The notes: generated from the sequence alone by a model not told the origin. 64,000 bases of DNA from Bradyrhizobium sp. 1(2017) (GCF_011602485.2 NZ_CP050022.2:4298001-4362000); one strand, 5' to 3'. Positions 16,308-26,183 are shown, counted from the stretch's first letter. Made by a program: numbers and translations.

Positions 16308-17333
16308 GTGAGTAACGATCCCGTCGTCGCGATTGTCGGCGTCACCGGTGCAGTGGGCGCCGAATTCATCGCCACCATGGACAAGCGCGGCTTTCGCGTC
16401 GGTAAGCTGAAGGCGCTGGCGAGCGCCCGCTCGGCCGGCAAGACGGTGTCGTTCCGCGGACAGGACGTCGTCATCGAGGAATTGACCGAGCGCGCCTTCG
16501 AGGGCGTCGACATCGCGCTGTTCTCGGCCGGCGGCAGCATCTCGAAGAAGTTCGCGCCTGTCGCGGTCAAGGCCGGTGCCGTCGTGGTCGACAATTCCTC
16601 GGCCTTTCGCATGGACCCGAACGTGCCGCTGGTGATCCCCGAGATCAATGCGAGCCGCATCCGGGATCACAAGGGCATCATCGCCAACCCGAACTGCGCC
16701 GCGATCACCGCGCTGGTGCCGCTGTGGCCGATCCACCAGAAGAACCGCATCAAGCGCGTGATCATCTCGACCTATCAGGCGGCTTCCGGCGCCGGCGCCG
16801 CCGCAATGGAGGAGCTCGTCGAATCCACCCGCGCCAATCTCAACGGGCAGGTCTATACGCCCAAGGTGATGCCGCACCCCTACGCCTTCAACCTCTTCAA
16901 CCACAACACCGCCATCGACCCCGACACCGGCTACAACGACGAAGAGACCAAGGTCATCAAGGAGACCCGCAAGATCTTCGAGGACGAGAAGATCGCCGTC
17001 GGCGTCACCTGCGTACGCGTGCCGGTGCTGCGCGCCCATTGCGAGGCCATCACCTTCGAATGCGAGAAGCCGATCAGCGAGGACCAGGTCCGCACCATCA
17101 TGGCGCAGGCGCCCGGCGTGAAGATGGTCGACGACCGCGCCAAGAACTACTTCCCGATGCCGATCGACGCCTCGGGCCAGGACGACGTCCTGGTCGGCCG
17201 CATCCGCAAGGACCTCAGCGACCCCTCAGGCCATTCGATCTCGATGTTCGTGGCGGCGGATCAGTTGCTCAAGGGCGCAGCGCTCAACGCCGTGCAGATC
17301 GCCGAGCTTTTGCCGCAACGGGTGATGGCGTAG
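16308..17333 (+). CDS. asd: aspartate-semialdehyde dehydrogenase
   Basis: A 341-residue NADPH-dependent enzyme that reduces aspartyl phosphate to aspartate semialdehyde, the branch point to lysine/DAP, threonine, methionine and isoleucine. Motifs are VAIVGVTGAVGAEF (Rossmann loop), VVDNSSAFRMD, ANPNCAAITALVPL with the catalytic cysteine, and RVPVLRAHCEAITFE with the active-site histidine. I prefer the GTG at 16308, because GGAGG lies 5 bases before it; the ATG at 16296 overlaps that ribosome site. Transcription is probably controlled by the threonine leader/attenuator just upstream. Confidence 0.95.
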   Translation: MSNDPVVAIVGVTGAVGAEFIATMDKRGFRVGKLKALASARSAGKTVSFRGQDVVIEELTERAFEGVDIALFSAGGSISKKFAPVAVKAGAVVVDNSSAFRMDPNVPLVIPEINASRIRDHKGIIANPNCAAITALVPLWPIHQKNRIKRVIISTYQAASGAGAAAMEELVESTRANLNGQVYTPKVMPHPYAFNLFNHNTAIDPDTGYNDEETKVIKETRKIFEDEKIAVGVTCVRVPVLRAHCEAITFECEKPISEDQVRTIMAQAPGVKMVDDRAKNYFPMPIDASGQDDVLVGRIRKDLSDPSGHSISMFVAADQLLKGAALNAVQIAELLPQRVMA

Positions 17334-17343
17334 CAGGTGATGC

Positions 17344-17436
17344 GTAGGGTGGATTAGCCGAAGGCGTAATCCACCTCTTTGCTGTGCACTCGAACAGAGA
17401 AGTGGTGGGTTACGCCTTACGGCTAACCCACCCTAC
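17344..17436. repeat. inverted intergenic repeat (GTAGGGTGG family)
   Basis: A 32-base arm starting GTAGGGTGGATTAGCCG and its nearly perfect inverse ending CGGCTAACCCACCCTAC, separated by about 28 bp. It lies between the converging asd and queA genes and may act as a bidirectional transcription end. Related elements occur at 34862-34977. Confidence 0.8.
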
Positions 17437-17446
17437 GGCGCCAGTG

Positions 17447-18517
17447 TCAGTCGCGCCGAAACAGCAAGCACGCATCGCCATACGAATAGAACCTGTAGCC
17501 TTGCGCGATCGCATGCGCATAGGCCTGCTTCATCGTCTCGAGCCCCGAGAAGGCCGAGACCAGCATGAACAGCGTCGACTTCGGCAGGTGAAAATTCGTC
17601 ATCAGGACATCCACGGCGCGGAAGCGATAGCCGGGGGTGATGAAGATCGACGTCTCTGCCGCGAACGGCTGGATCGTGCCGTCTTCGCTCACTGCGCTTT
17701 CCAGCAACCGCAATGACGTGGTGCCGACCGCGAGGATGCGGCCGCCGCTCTTCCGCGCCGTGTTGAGGCGCTCCGCTGTCTCGGCCGAGATGGTGCCCCA
17801 CTCCGCATGCATCCTGTGGCCCTCGGTGTCGTCGACCTTCACCGGCAGGAAGGTCCCTGCCCCGACATGCAGCGTGACGCGGTTGATGCCAACGCCGCGC
17901 GCGCGCAGCGCCTGCTCCAGTGCCGGGGTGAAATGCAGACCGGCCGTCGGCGCTGCGACCGCGCCTTCGTTGGCCGCGAACATGGTCTGGTAGTCGGTGA
18001 GATCCTGATCGTCGGGCGTGCGCTTGGAGGCGATATAGGGCGGCAGCGGTGGACTGCCGAGATCGGCGATGGCCTGGTCCAGCGTGGGGCCGTGGAACGA
18101 GAACGAGAGCGTCACCTCGCCTTCGCTGCCCTTGGCCTCGACATCGGCGTCGAGATGGCCGAGCAGGCAGACCCTGCCCTCGTTGCCGAAACGGATGCGG
18201 TCGCCGGCCGTGAGCTTTTTCGCCGGCTTCACCAGCGCCTGCCAGCGCGAACCGTCGAGGCGCTTGATCAGCGTCGCTTCGATCTTCGGCTCGGTCTCGC
18301 GGCCGATGCGGCGGCCCTTCAATTGCGCCGCGATCACCTTGGTGTCGTTGACGACGAGCTGGTCGCCCGGCCTCAGCCATTGCGGCAGGTCGGAAACGAC
18401 CTGATCGCGCAGCCCGCCGTTCTCGACGACCAGCATCTTCGCGGAGTCGCGGGGGCTCGCCGGGCGCAACGCGATGCACTCGGCAGGCAGATCGAAATCG
18501 AAGAGGTCGGTGCGCAT
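17447..18517 (-). CDS. queA: S-adenosylmethionine:tRNA ribosyltransferase-isomerase
   Basis: A 356-residue QueA, which transfers and isomerises the ribosyl part of SAM onto preQ1-34 in tRNA to give epoxyqueuosine. The family N-terminus ([20 protein letters not shown]) is followed by [17 protein letters not shown], then [26 protein letters not shown] and [11 protein letters not shown], and the C-terminal [20 protein letters not shown] with [10 protein letters not shown]. All are standard. Its presence shows that this strain completes queuosine itself rather than only salvaging it. It is the last gene of a minus-strand run behind coaD and the cyclophilins. Confidence 0.95.
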   Translation of the reverse strand: MRTDLFDFDLPAECIALRPASPRDSAKMLVVENGGLRDQVVSDLPQWLRPGDQLVVNDTKVIAAQLKGRRIGRETEPKIEATLIKRLDGSRWQALVKPAKKLTAGDRIRFGNEGRVCLLGHLDADVEAKGSEGEVTLSFSFHGPTLDQAIADLGSPPLPPYIASKRTPDDQDLTDYQTMFAANEGAVAAPTAGLHFTPALEQALRARGVGINRVTLHVGAGTFLPVKVDDTEGHRMHAEWGTISAETAERLNTARKSGGRILAVGTTSLRLLESAVSEDGTIQPFAAETSIFITPGYRFRAVDVLMTNFHLPKSTLFMLVSAFSGLETMKQAYAHAIAQGYRFYSYGDACLLFRRD

Positions 18518-18529
18518 GACTCACTAGCA

Positions 18530-18629
18530 CCGTCATTCCGGACGCCGCGCCTCAAGCGCGGCGATCCGGAATCCCGAGATTATGGTGCGAGATTCCGGGT
18601 TCGCGCTAACGCGCGCCCCGGAATGACGG
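18530..18629. repeat. inverted intergenic repeat (CCGTCATTCCGG)
   Basis: A 100-bp element with perfect 12-base ends, CCGTCATTCCGG and CCGGAATGACGG, and an internal GCCGCG/CGCGGC stem. It fills the gap between queA and the upstream cyclophilin gene. It is non-coding and has the look of a dispersed stem-loop repeat. Confidence 0.75.
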
Positions 18630-18633
18630 GTGA

Positions 18634-19098
18634 CTATTCCTTGTCCGCGGCCATCCGCGCCTTGACGATCTTGTCGGGGTTCTGCACCGGCTCGCCGCGC
18701 TTGATCTTGTCGACGTTGTCCATGCCCTCGGTGACCTTGCCCCACACCGTGTACTGGTTGTCGAGGAAGCGGGCGTCGTCGAAGCAGATGAAGAACTGGC
18801 TGTCGCCGGAATCGGGGCTGGCGGCGCGGGCCATCGAGGCAGTGCCGCGCACATGCGGCTCCTTGTTGAACTCGGCCTTCAGCTTCTTGCCGGAGCCGCC
18901 GGTGCCGGTACCCTGCGGGCAGCCGGTCTGCGCCATGAAGCCGTCGATCACGCGATGGAAGACGATGCCGTCGTAAAAGCCTTCGCGGACCAGTTCCTTG
19001 ATGCGCGCGACATGGCCAGGGGCGAGGTCAGGCCGCATCTCGATGGTGACGGGGCCCTGCGTGGTCTCGAGGATCAGGGTGTTTTCGGTGACGCTCAT
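18634..19098 (-). CDS. cytoplasmic cyclophilin-type peptidyl-prolyl isomerase
   Basis: A 154-residue cyclophilin without a signal peptide, so cytosolic, catalysing cis-trans isomerisation of X-Pro bonds. Motifs are GFYDGIVFHRVIDGFMAQTG (catalytic Arg and Phe-His), GTASMARAASPDSGDSQFFI and FLDNQYTVWGKV. The start codon overlaps the stop of the small exported-protein gene upstream by 4 bp (19095-19098), which implies translational coupling. PpiB-like in size and sequence. Confidence 0.93.
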   Translation of the reverse strand: MSVTENTLILETTQGPVTIEMRPDLAPGHVARIKELVREGFYDGIVFHRVIDGFMAQTGCPQGTGTGGSGKKLKAEFNKEPHVRGTASMARAASPDSGDSQFFICFDDARFLDNQYTVWGKVTEGMDNVDKIKRGEPVQNPDKIVKARMAADKE

Positions 19099-19505
19099 GC
19101 TCGTCTCTCTTGCGTTGGGGGTGAAGTCTTCCGGTTGCGGAACTGGATCGCGAATGGACGCCCCGCGGCGGCGCCGGCCATTGCATCGGTAAATGGCACC
19201 GGCGTACAGCGTTGCAACGCCTCCATCACCGCGATCCGGTATTGCAGCCGGTCATTGTCGGAGGCCTCCGCGGATTCATAGGTAATCCTCGGATGGCCCA
19301 GAATGTTTCCGGCCCGGTTAAAGCTCACGACGACGGTGATGTCGAGTGGGCGGGCCATGGCCGGGGGCGGCGGTCTCCAGCAGGTGCGCAGATGCCGGAA
19401 GATGTCCTGGATGGTGTTGACCTGCGCGCCTTGGGCGGCCGCGCCGGGGACGCCAAGCAGCAGCATCGCGGCAACCAGCAGGAGCCTGCTACCGCGGCGC
19501 GCCAT
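19095..19505 (-). CDS. exported hypothetical protein, TonB/TolA-C-like
   Basis: A 136-residue protein with a signal peptide (RLLLVAAMLLLGVPGAAAQ). The mature domain reads LRTCWRPPPPA, then DITVVVSFNRAGNILGHPRI and RIAVMEALQRCTPVPFTD. The pattern (one Cys before a polyproline, a beta hairpin, then a helix with a second Cys) resembles the C-terminal domain of TonB/TolA-type proteins, but there is no membrane anchor beyond the signal peptide. It is sandwiched between two cyclophilin genes and overlaps the downstream one by 4 bp, so the three are probably one operon. Function unknown. Confidence 0.75.
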   Translation of the reverse strand: MARRGSRLLLVAAMLLLGVPGAAAQGAQVNTIQDIFRHLRTCWRPPPPAMARPLDITVVVSFNRAGNILGHPRITYESAEASDNDRLQYRIAVMEALQRCTPVPFTDAMAGAAAGRPFAIQFRNRKTSPPTQERRA

Positions 19506-19513
19506 GGCCGCTC

Positions 19514-20077
19514 CTACTTGATGTCGGATGCGACCTGCACCTTCACCATCTTGTCGGGATCGGTGACGCTGCCGCCGGCCGAGCCGGGCGGCGCCTTCTT
19601 CAGCTTGTCGACGACGTCCATGCCCTGCACGACCTCGCCGATCACCGTGTACTGGTTGTCGAGGCTGCCGCCATCGGCGAACATGATGAAGAATTGCGAG
19701 TTGGCGCTGTCGACGCTGTCACCGCGCCGCGCCATTCCGACGATGCCGCGCGCAAAGTGCACCTTCGAGAATTCCTGCTTCAGGTTCGGATATTTCGAGC
19801 CGCCGGTGCCGTTGCCGTTCTGACCGTCACCCGTCTGCGCCATGAAGCCGTCCATCACGCGGTGAAACGGCACGTTGTTGTAGAAGCCCTCACGCGCAAG
19901 CTGCTTGATGCGCTCGGCGTGCTGGGGCGCGATGTCGGTCCTGAGCTTGATGACGATGCGGCCCTTGGTGCTGTCGATGACGATGGCGTTGGCCTTATCG
20001 AGATTTGCCGGCAATTGCTGCGCCACCGCCGGCACCGCGAACAGAAGCGCGGCAAGAACTGCGAGAATTCGGATCAT
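19514..20077 (-). CDS. periplasmic cyclophilin-type peptidyl-prolyl isomerase
   Basis: A 187-residue cyclophilin with a signal peptide (MIRILAVLAALLFAVPAVAQ), so acting in the periplasm, probably on outer-membrane or secreted proteins. Motifs are GFYNNVPFHRVMDGFMAQTG, FARGIVGMARRGDSVDSANS and SLDNQYTVIGEV. It is a paralogue of the cytoplasmic cyclophilin two genes downstream, with an extra insertion (GQNGNGTGGSKYPN). PpiA-like in location. Confidence 0.93.
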   Translation of the reverse strand: MIRILAVLAALLFAVPAVAQQLPANLDKANAIVIDSTKGRIVIKLRTDIAPQHAERIKQLAREGFYNNVPFHRVMDGFMAQTGDGQNGNGTGGSKYPNLKQEFSKVHFARGIVGMARRGDSVDSANSQFFIMFADGGSLDNQYTVIGEVVQGMDVVDKLKKAPPGSAGGSVTDPDKMVKVQVASDIK

Positions 20078-20114
20078 GACTACTCCGGATCAGATGAGAG
20101 GAAGCGCGCCGTTA

Positions 20115-20609
20115 TCAGGCGAATTTTGCCTTGAGCTGTGCCGCAACGAGCGGCGGTACGAAGGCCGAGACGTCTCCGCCCATGCCGGCGATCTGGCGGA
20201 CCAATGTGCCGGTAATCGGGCGGACCGCCGGAGAGGCTGGCAGGAAGACGGTCTGCACGTCGGGCGCCATGGTGCCGTTCATCCCGGCGAGTTGCATCTC
20301 GTAGTCGAGGTCGGTGCCGTCGCGCAGGCCCCGGATCATGATGGTCGCGCCGTGCTTGCGCGCTGCGGTGACCGCGAGATCGTCGTAGGTCACGGCTTCG
20401 AGCACGCAGCCGGCCTGGGACGCCACCGGTCCGCAGACGTCGTGGAGCATCTTGAGCCGCTCCTCTGTCGAGAACAGCGGCTTCTTGCCGGGATGGACCC
20501 CGATCGCGACAACCAGCCTGTCGCATAACGACACGCTGTGCAGGACCACGTCCAGATGGCCGTTGGTGATGGGGTCGAAGGAACCGGGATAGAAGGCAAT
20601 GCGCGGCAT
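20115..20609 (-). CDS. coaD: phosphopantetheine adenylyltransferase
   Basis: A 164-residue nucleotidyltransferase catalysing the fourth step of CoA synthesis (4'-phosphopantetheine + ATP to dephospho-CoA). It shows the nucleotidyltransferase T/NxGH motif in [16 protein letters not shown], the family loops [16 protein letters not shown] and [15 protein letters not shown], and a typical C-terminus. It is the first gene of the minus-strand coaD-cyclophilin-queA run. Confidence 0.95.
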   Translation of the reverse strand: MPRIAFYPGSFDPITNGHLDVVLHSVSLCDRLVVAIGVHPGKKPLFSTEERLKMLHDVCGPVASQAGCVLEAVTYDDLAVTAARKHGATIMIRGLRDGTDLDYEMQLAGMNGTMAPDVQTVFLPASPAVRPITGTLVRQIAGMGGDVSAFVPPLVAAQLKAKFA

Positions 20610-20885
20610 GGCCTCCTCCTACCGCGCCCGGCCCGGGCCGGCAAGCCGGGCCGGTTCCTTGCCCATTTCCCGCCCGTTTCCTGCCCGTCCCACAAATCTC
20701 AGGCCGCTCCTGTCGGAACGGAGCACATTGTTTCGTCCTGAGGGCGCCCACGAAACAAAACGGAGCGCGAACGAAACCATTTCAGACATCCGCGAAGACG
20801 TCCGGAAACTGGCCATGGTTACTAATCCACCCAACGAATGACGGGCCGCACACCGGGCGTAGTGGCCGCATCACAGGGGACGTCA

Positions 20886-21143
20886 ATGATCAAGACCATC
20901 TCAGCGATCGCGATCGCCGCATTTGTTGCTGCCGCACTCACCGTCCTTCCCGGCTTCGCGCCGTCCGTCGAAGCCAGCGTGCCGCAGCCGCTCGCCAAGA
21001 GCGACCGGCTTGACATCCGGACCATCGGCAAGGACTGCTCGCAGCAGGCTTGGCCGAACTTCGAAGCCTCGTGCCTGCGCCGCGCCGGGACCAAGACCAA
21101 TGTCCGCGAGGCCCGCCTCGTGACCGCCGACCGCACCCCGTAG
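20886..21143 (+). CDS. small exported hypothetical protein
   Basis: An 85-residue protein with a signal peptide (MIKTISAIAIAAFVAAALTV, cleavage near VEA), preceded by an AGGGGA ribosome site. The mature part contains GKDCSQQAWPNFEASCLRR, two cysteines 10 residues apart that probably form a disulfide. Short proteins with this Cys-x(n)-W-P-x-F/Y-x(n)-C pattern are common in rhizobia and uncharacterised. It lies divergently from coaD. Confidence 0.75.
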   Translation: MIKTISAIAIAAFVAAALTVLPGFAPSVEASVPQPLAKSDRLDIRTIGKDCSQQAWPNFEASCLRRAGTKTNVREARLVTADRTP

Positions 21144-21279
21144 TCGGCCTTGTCAGCTTCGCGTCAGGTAAGCTCCCCAAAATAAACCCCATGGATATTT
21201 GCGACGTCCCGTCGCAGACTGCGTTGTGCTCGCGCCCGTCGGAATGATCCGCCGGGCGCGATTCCATCGGGGGGTGCCA

Positions 21280-23190
21280 TTGTCCAGTACGCCCGCAGTC
21301 GCTTCCGGCCATCATCCCGATCCGCTACCGCTTGCCATGACCATGGGCGCCCTTGGGGTGGTCTATGGCGATATCGGCACCAGCCCCCTCTACGCCCTGA
21401 AGGAAGCCGCCAAGGCGGCCGCCCATGGCGGTACACTGACTCACGACGCTGTCCTCGGGGTTGCCTCTCTGATCCTCTGGGCGCTGCTGCTGATCATCTC
21501 GCTGAAATACGCGCTGCTGATCCTGCGCGCGGACAACCGCGGCGAAGGCGGCATCGTCGCGCTGCTGGCGCTGCTGCATGCCCGCAACGCCCAACCGGGC
21601 TCCTGGCGGGCGCATCTTTTGGTCGTCGGCCTCATCGGCGCTGCACTGCTGTATGGCGACGGTGCGATCACGCCCGCGATTTCGGTGCTGAGCGCCATCG
21701 AGGGCCTCAAGGTCGACGCCCCCTCGCTCGCGCCCGCCGTAGTGCCCATCACCATCGCCATCCTAGTCGGACTGTTCATGATGCAGAAGCAGGGCACCGG
21801 CTTCATTGGCCGCATCTTCGGCCCCGTGATGCTGGCCTGGTTCGTCGTGCTCGCCGCACTCGGCATCCACGGCATCGCGCAGGCGCCGGCGGTGCTGGCG
21901 GCGCTCAGCCCGCTCTATGCCTTCAACTTCCTGATCCACCAGGACTTTCACATCTCCTTCGCGATCCTCGGCGCCGCCTTCCTCGCGGTGACCGGCGGCG
22001 AGGCCATGTACGCCGACATGGGGCATTTTGGCCGCTTCCCGATCCGCCTCGCCTGGTTCGCGATCTGCCTGCCGGCGCTGGTGCTGAACTATTTTGGCCA
22101 GGCTGCACTCCTGATCACCGATCCTACCTTGATCGAGAATCCGTTCTTCCAGCTGTGCCCCGACGCCCTGCACTACCCGCTGGTCGCCTTTTCGACGCTC
22201 GCCACCGTGATTGCCTCGCAGGCGATCATTTCCGGCGTGTTCTCGCTGACCCAGCAATCGATCCAGCTCGGCTTCCTGCCGCGCATGCAGATCCGCCACA
22301 CCACAAGCCATGCGATGGGCCAGATCTACGTGCCGCTGGTGAACTGGCTGCTGGCGGCAGCAACGCTCGGCGCGGTTCTGAGCTTCGGCTCCTCGGAAGC
22401 TCTTGCCGGCGCTTACGGCATCGCGGTGTCGCTGCTGATGGCGATCACCACGCTGCTTGCCGCGCTGGTTGCGATCCAGTGGGGCTATTCGCCGTGGCTC
22501 GTGGTTGCCGTTAACGGCTTCTTCTTCGTGATCGACGTGATCTTCTTCTCGGCCAATTCGATCAAGCTGTTCGAAGGCGGCTGGTTTCCGCTGCTGCTGG
22601 CGGCCCTTGTCGCCTTCATGATGCTGACCTGGCGCGCCGGCGTGAAGCTTGTCGAGGCCGCGCGCGGACAGCTGCGACAGCCCGAGGAAGACCTGATCGA
22701 AACCGCGGTCAACAAGTGCAGAGCAAGACTGCCCGGGACCGCGGTGTTCCTGGCATCTGCGCCGAAAGGCGTGCCGCTGGCGCTGACGCAGTTCGTCAAG
22801 CACAACCACGTCCTGCACGAGCGCATCGTCCTCGTCACCGTCCTGATCGAGGAATCCCCGCACATCAGTGACGAGGAACGCGCCGAGGTGATCGAGATCA
22901 TCCCCGGCATCACCCGCGTGGTCCTGCATTACGGCTTCATGCAGAACCCGACGATCTATGACGGGCTGACGCTCGCCTGCCGCCAGGGCAAACTCCCCGG
23001 CATCGACCTCTCCGATATCACCTACTATGTCGGCCGCGAGACCATCATCCCGCGCGAGGACGTCCCGGGCATGTGGGTCTGGCGCGAAAGCGTGTTCGCC
23101 TTCCTCCAGCGCAACGCCGAACGCTCGGCCGCGTTCTTCGGCGTGCCGACCAAGCAGGTGGTGGAATTCGGGACGGAGCTGGAGATTTAA
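21280..23190 (+). CDS. kup: potassium transport system protein Kup
   Basis: A K+/H+ symporter of about 636 residues in the inner membrane. The family signature GALGVVYGDIGTSPLYALKE is near the N-terminus, followed by about 12 membrane spans, including GDGAITPAISVLSAIEGLK, VTGGEAMYADMGHFG and QAALLITDP, and a cytosolic C-terminal domain of about 170 residues. I chose the TTG at 21280 (MSSTPAVASG), which follows GGGGGG at 5 bases. The ATG at 21244 or an earlier start would add 12 to 27 basic residues. The next gene, gyrA, converges on it. Confidence 0.9.
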   Translation: MSSTPAVASGHHPDPLPLAMTMGALGVVYGDIGTSPLYALKEAAKAAAHGGTLTHDAVLGVASLILWALLLIISLKYALLILRADNRGEGGIVALLALLHARNAQPGSWRAHLLVVGLIGAALLYGDGAITPAISVLSAIEGLKVDAPSLAPAVVPITIAILVGLFMMQKQGTGFIGRIFGPVMLAWFVVLAALGIHGIAQAPAVLAALSPLYAFNFLIHQDFHISFAILGAAFLAVTGGEAMYADMGHFGRFPIRLAWFAICLPALVLNYFGQAALLITDPTLIENPFFQLCPDALHYPLVAFSTLATVIASQAIISGVFSLTQQSIQLGFLPRMQIRHTTSHAMGQIYVPLVNWLLAAATLGAVLSFGSSEALAGAYGIAVSLLMAITTLLAALVAIQWGYSPWLVVAVNGFFFVIDVIFFSANSIKLFEGGWFPLLLAALVAFMMLTWRAGVKLVEAARGQLRQPEEDLIETAVNKCRARLPGTAVFLASAPKGVPLALTQFVKHNHVLHERIVLVTVLIEESPHISDEERAEVIEIIPGITRVVLHYGFMQNPTIYDGLTLACRQGKLPGIDLSDITYYVGRETIIPREDVPGMWVWRESVFAFLQRNAERSAAFFGVPTKQVVEFGTELEI

Positions 23191-23192
23191 TA

Positions 23193-23258
23193 GCGAATGG
23201 CGAATAGGGAGTAGCGAATAGAAGCTATTCCATTCGCTATTCGCCACTCACTATTCGC
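23193..23258. repeat. intergenic inverted repeat (GCGAATGGCGAATAG)
   Basis: Several copies of the words GCGAAT/CTATTCGC in opposite orientation form an imperfect hairpin of about 30 bp filling the whole gap between the converging kup and gyrA genes. It starts right after the kup stop and reaches the gyrA stop, so it may serve as a transcription end for both. Confidence 0.7.
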
Positions 23259-23259
23259 A

Positions 23260-25992
23260 CTATTCCCCGTTCGCCCCGTTGCCGCTCTCGGCTTCTTCCG
23301 TGATGTGCTCGACCGAGACGACATGCTCGTCCTCGGCGGTGTCGAACACGATCACGCCCTGGGTCGAGCGGCCGGCGACGCGGATGCCTTCGACCGGGCA
23401 GCGGATCAGCTGGCCCTTGTCGGTGACCAGCATGATTTGATCGGCATCCTCCACGGGGAAGGACGCAACCAGATTGCCGTTGCGGTTGTTGACGCTCATG
23501 GCGACGATGCCTTTGCCGCCGCGGCCCGTGGTGCGATACTCGTAGGACGAGGTGCGCTTGCCGTAGCCGTTGACGGAGACGGTGAGCACGACCTGCTCCT
23601 GCGCTGACATCTCGGCATAGCGCTCCTGCGCGAGCTGGAAGCTGCCAGAGGTCTCCTCGGCCTCGTTGTCCACCGCCGTCTCTTCGGCGGCGGATTCGCC
23701 GGCCACCGCGCGGCGCATCTTCAGATAGGCCGAGCGTTCGTCCGAGCTGGTCTCGACGTGGCGCAGGATCGCCAGCGAGATCACCTTGTCACCCTCGCCA
23801 AGCGCAATGCCGCGCACGCCCATCGAGGTGCGCCCGGTGAACACGCGCACGTCGGTGACGGGGAAGCGGATGCACTGGCCGCCGGCGCCGGTCAGCAGAA
23901 CGTCGTCGCGCTCGGTGCAGATCTGCACGTCGACGATCGCCTCGTTGTCGTCGAGCTTCATGGCGATGATGCCGGAACGGCGGACGTCGACGAAGTCGGA
24001 CAGCTTGTTGCGCCGGACATTGCCGCCGGTGGTGGCGAACATCACGTCGAGGTTGCCCCAGGTCGATTCATCCTCGGGCAGCGGCATGATGGTGGTGATG
24101 CGCTCGCCTTGCTCTAGCGGCAGGATGTTGATCAGCGCCTTGCCGCGCGCGTTCGGCGCGGCCATCGGCAGGCGCCAGACCTTTTCCTTGTAGACCTGGC
24201 CGCGGGACGAGAAGAACAGCACCGGCGTGTGCGTGGAGGCCACGAACAGGCGGCTGACGAAATCCTCGTCGCGGGTCTGCATGCCGGCGCGGCCCTTGCC
24301 GCCGCGGCGCTGCGCCCGGTAGGCCGACAGCGGCACGCGCTTGACGTAGCCGGCGTGGGAGACGGTGACGACCATGTCCTCGCGCTGGATCAGGTCCTCG
24401 TCCTCGACCTCGCCTTCCTGCTCCATGATCACGGTGCGGCGCGGGGTGGCGAACTCGGCCTTCACCTCGGTGAGCTCGGCCTTGATGATGTCGAGAATCC
24501 GGGCGCGCGAGCGCAGGATCTCGAGATACTCGCCGATCTCGCCGGCAAGCTTGGAAAGCTCGTCGCCGATCTCGTCGCGGCCGAGCGCGGTGAGGCGCGC
24601 CAGCCGCAGTTCGAGGATCGCCCTCGCCTGCTCCAGCGACAGGCGGATGGTGCCGTCCTCGTTGATGCGATGGCGGGGATCGTCGATCAGCGTGATGATG
24701 TCCTCGACGTCGCGTGCGGGCCAGTCGCGCGTCATCAGGGTCTCGCGCGCGGCAGCCGGCGTCGGCGAGTGTCGGATCACACGGATGATCTCGTCGATAT
24801 TGGCGACCGCAATCGCGAGGCCAACCTGCTCATGCGCGCGCTCGCGCGCCTTGCGCAGCTTGTACTTGGTCCGGCGGGTGACGACCTGCTCGCGGAAGCC
24901 GACGAAGATCGTCAGCATGTCCTTCAGGTTCATCGTCAGCGGACGACCCGAGTCGAGCGCAACGGCGTTGACGCCGAAGCTCGTCTGCAGCGGCGTGAAC
25001 TTGTAGAGCTGATTGAGCACCACGTCGGGCACGGCGTCGCGCTTGAGCTCGACGACGACGCGGTATCCGTCGCGGTCGGATTCGTCGCGCAGATCGGAGA
25101 TGCCCTCGATCTTCTTTTCCTTGTAGAGCTCGGCGATGCGCTCGACCATCGTCGCCTTGTTCACCTGATACGGGATCTCGGTGATGACGATCGCCTCGCG
25201 TTCTTTCCGGATCGTCTCGAACGTGACCTTGCCGCGCATCACGATGGAGCCGCGGCCGAGATGATAGGCGCTGCGGATGCCCTGGCGTCCGAGGATGATG
25301 CCGCCGGTCGGGAAATCCGGGCCCGGGATGATGTTGATGAGCTCGTCGATGGTCAGCGACGGGTTGTCGATCAGAGCCACGCAGGCGTCGATGACTTCGC
25401 CGAGATTGTGCGGCGGGATGTTGGTGGCCATGCCGACCGCGATGCCGCCGGCGCCGTTGACCAGCAGGTTCGGGAACCGCGCCGGCAGCACCACCGGCTC
25501 CTTCTCGGAGCCGTCGTAATTGTCCTGGAAGTCGACGGTGTCGCTGTCGATGTCCTCGAGCAGCTTCTGCGCGATCTTGGTCAGGCGCGACTCGGTGTAG
25601 CGCATCGCCGCCGCCGGATCGCCGTCGACCGAGCCGAAATTGCCCTGCCCGTCCACCAGCAGCTCGCGCAAGGAGAAGTCCTGCGCCATGCGCACCAGCG
25701 CGTCGTAGATCGCCTGGTCGCCGTGCGGGTGATATTTACCCATGACGTCACCGACGATACCGGCGGATTTCTTGTGCTTCTTGTCCGGCGTGAACCCCTG
25801 CTCGTTCATCGAGAACAGGATGCGACGATGCACCGGCTTCAAACCGTCGCGCGCATCGGGCAGCGCACGCGACACGATCACGCTCATGGCGTAATCGAGG
25901 TAGGACTTCTTCATCTCGTCGAGGATGGAGACGGGGCGAATGTCTGAGGGTTGCGCCGGCTGGTCGCCGGGCTTGTTGTCGTCGTCAGCCAA
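23260..25992 (-). CDS. gyrA: DNA gyrase subunit A
   Basis: The 910-residue breakage-reunion subunit of gyrase. The catalytic tyrosine is Y132 in [13 protein letters not shown] (E. coli Y122). The QRDR reads [16 protein letters not shown], so the position equal to E. coli Ser83 is Gln93 while Asp87 is kept. The C-terminal beta-pinwheel carries the GyrA box [10 protein letters not shown] and a repeated [12 protein letters not shown] long acidic insert ([19 protein letters not shown]) between pinwheel blades is common in alphaproteobacteria. The N-terminus [11 protein letters not shown] is normal. Confidence 0.97.
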   Translation of the reverse strand: MADDDNKPGDQPAQPSDIRPVSILDEMKKSYLDYAMSVIVSRALPDARDGLKPVHRRILFSMNEQGFTPDKKHKKSAGIVGDVMGKYHPHGDQAIYDALVRMAQDFSLRELLVDGQGNFGSVDGDPAAAMRYTESRLTKIAQKLLEDIDSDTVDFQDNYDGSEKEPVVLPARFPNLLVNGAGGIAVGMATNIPPHNLGEVIDACVALIDNPSLTIDELINIIPGPDFPTGGIILGRQGIRSAYHLGRGSIVMRGKVTFETIRKEREAIVITEIPYQVNKATMVERIAELYKEKKIEGISDLRDESDRDGYRVVVELKRDAVPDVVLNQLYKFTPLQTSFGVNAVALDSGRPLTMNLKDMLTIFVGFREQVVTRRTKYKLRKARERAHEQVGLAIAVANIDEIIRVIRHSPTPAAARETLMTRDWPARDVEDIITLIDDPRHRINEDGTIRLSLEQARAILELRLARLTALGRDEIGDELSKLAGEIGEYLEILRSRARILDIIKAELTEVKAEFATPRRTVIMEQEGEVEDEDLIQREDMVVTVSHAGYVKRVPLSAYRAQRRGGKGRAGMQTRDEDFVSRLFVASTHTPVLFFSSRGQVYKEKVWRLPMAAPNARGKALINILPLEQGERITTIMPLPEDESTWGNLDVMFATTGGNVRRNKLSDFVDVRRSGIIAMKLDDNEAIVDVQICTERDDVLLTGAGGQCIRFPVTDVRVFTGRTSMGVRGIALGEGDKVISLAILRHVETSSDERSAYLKMRRAVAGESAAEETAVDNEAEETSGSFQLAQERYAEMSAQEQVVLTVSVNGYGKRTSSYEYRTTGRGGKGIVAMSVNNRNGNLVASFPVEDADQIMLVTDKGQLIRCPVEGIRVAGRSTQGVIVFDTAEDEHVVSVEHITEEAESGNGANGE

Positions 25993-26183
25993 GGGGAAAT
26001 CCGGTGAGGTTTTGTCTGGGAATCATATAGCGCATCGCACCCCTGATAACCACCCTTGCGGGGTCCCGGGAAGCGCTTTTTCCGTTCGTTTTTTCATGCA
26101 CTTACCGGGTTGGCGGACCGCTGTTCCCGGGCATCCTTTGAGGCACCGGCAGCCCGCGCCCGACAGTGAGTTTCGGCCACCCC

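Noticed and set aside
24229..25947. 572-codon open frame on the plus strand opposite gyrA
   Set aside because: Antisense shadow of gyrA; no recognisable domain or ribosome site.
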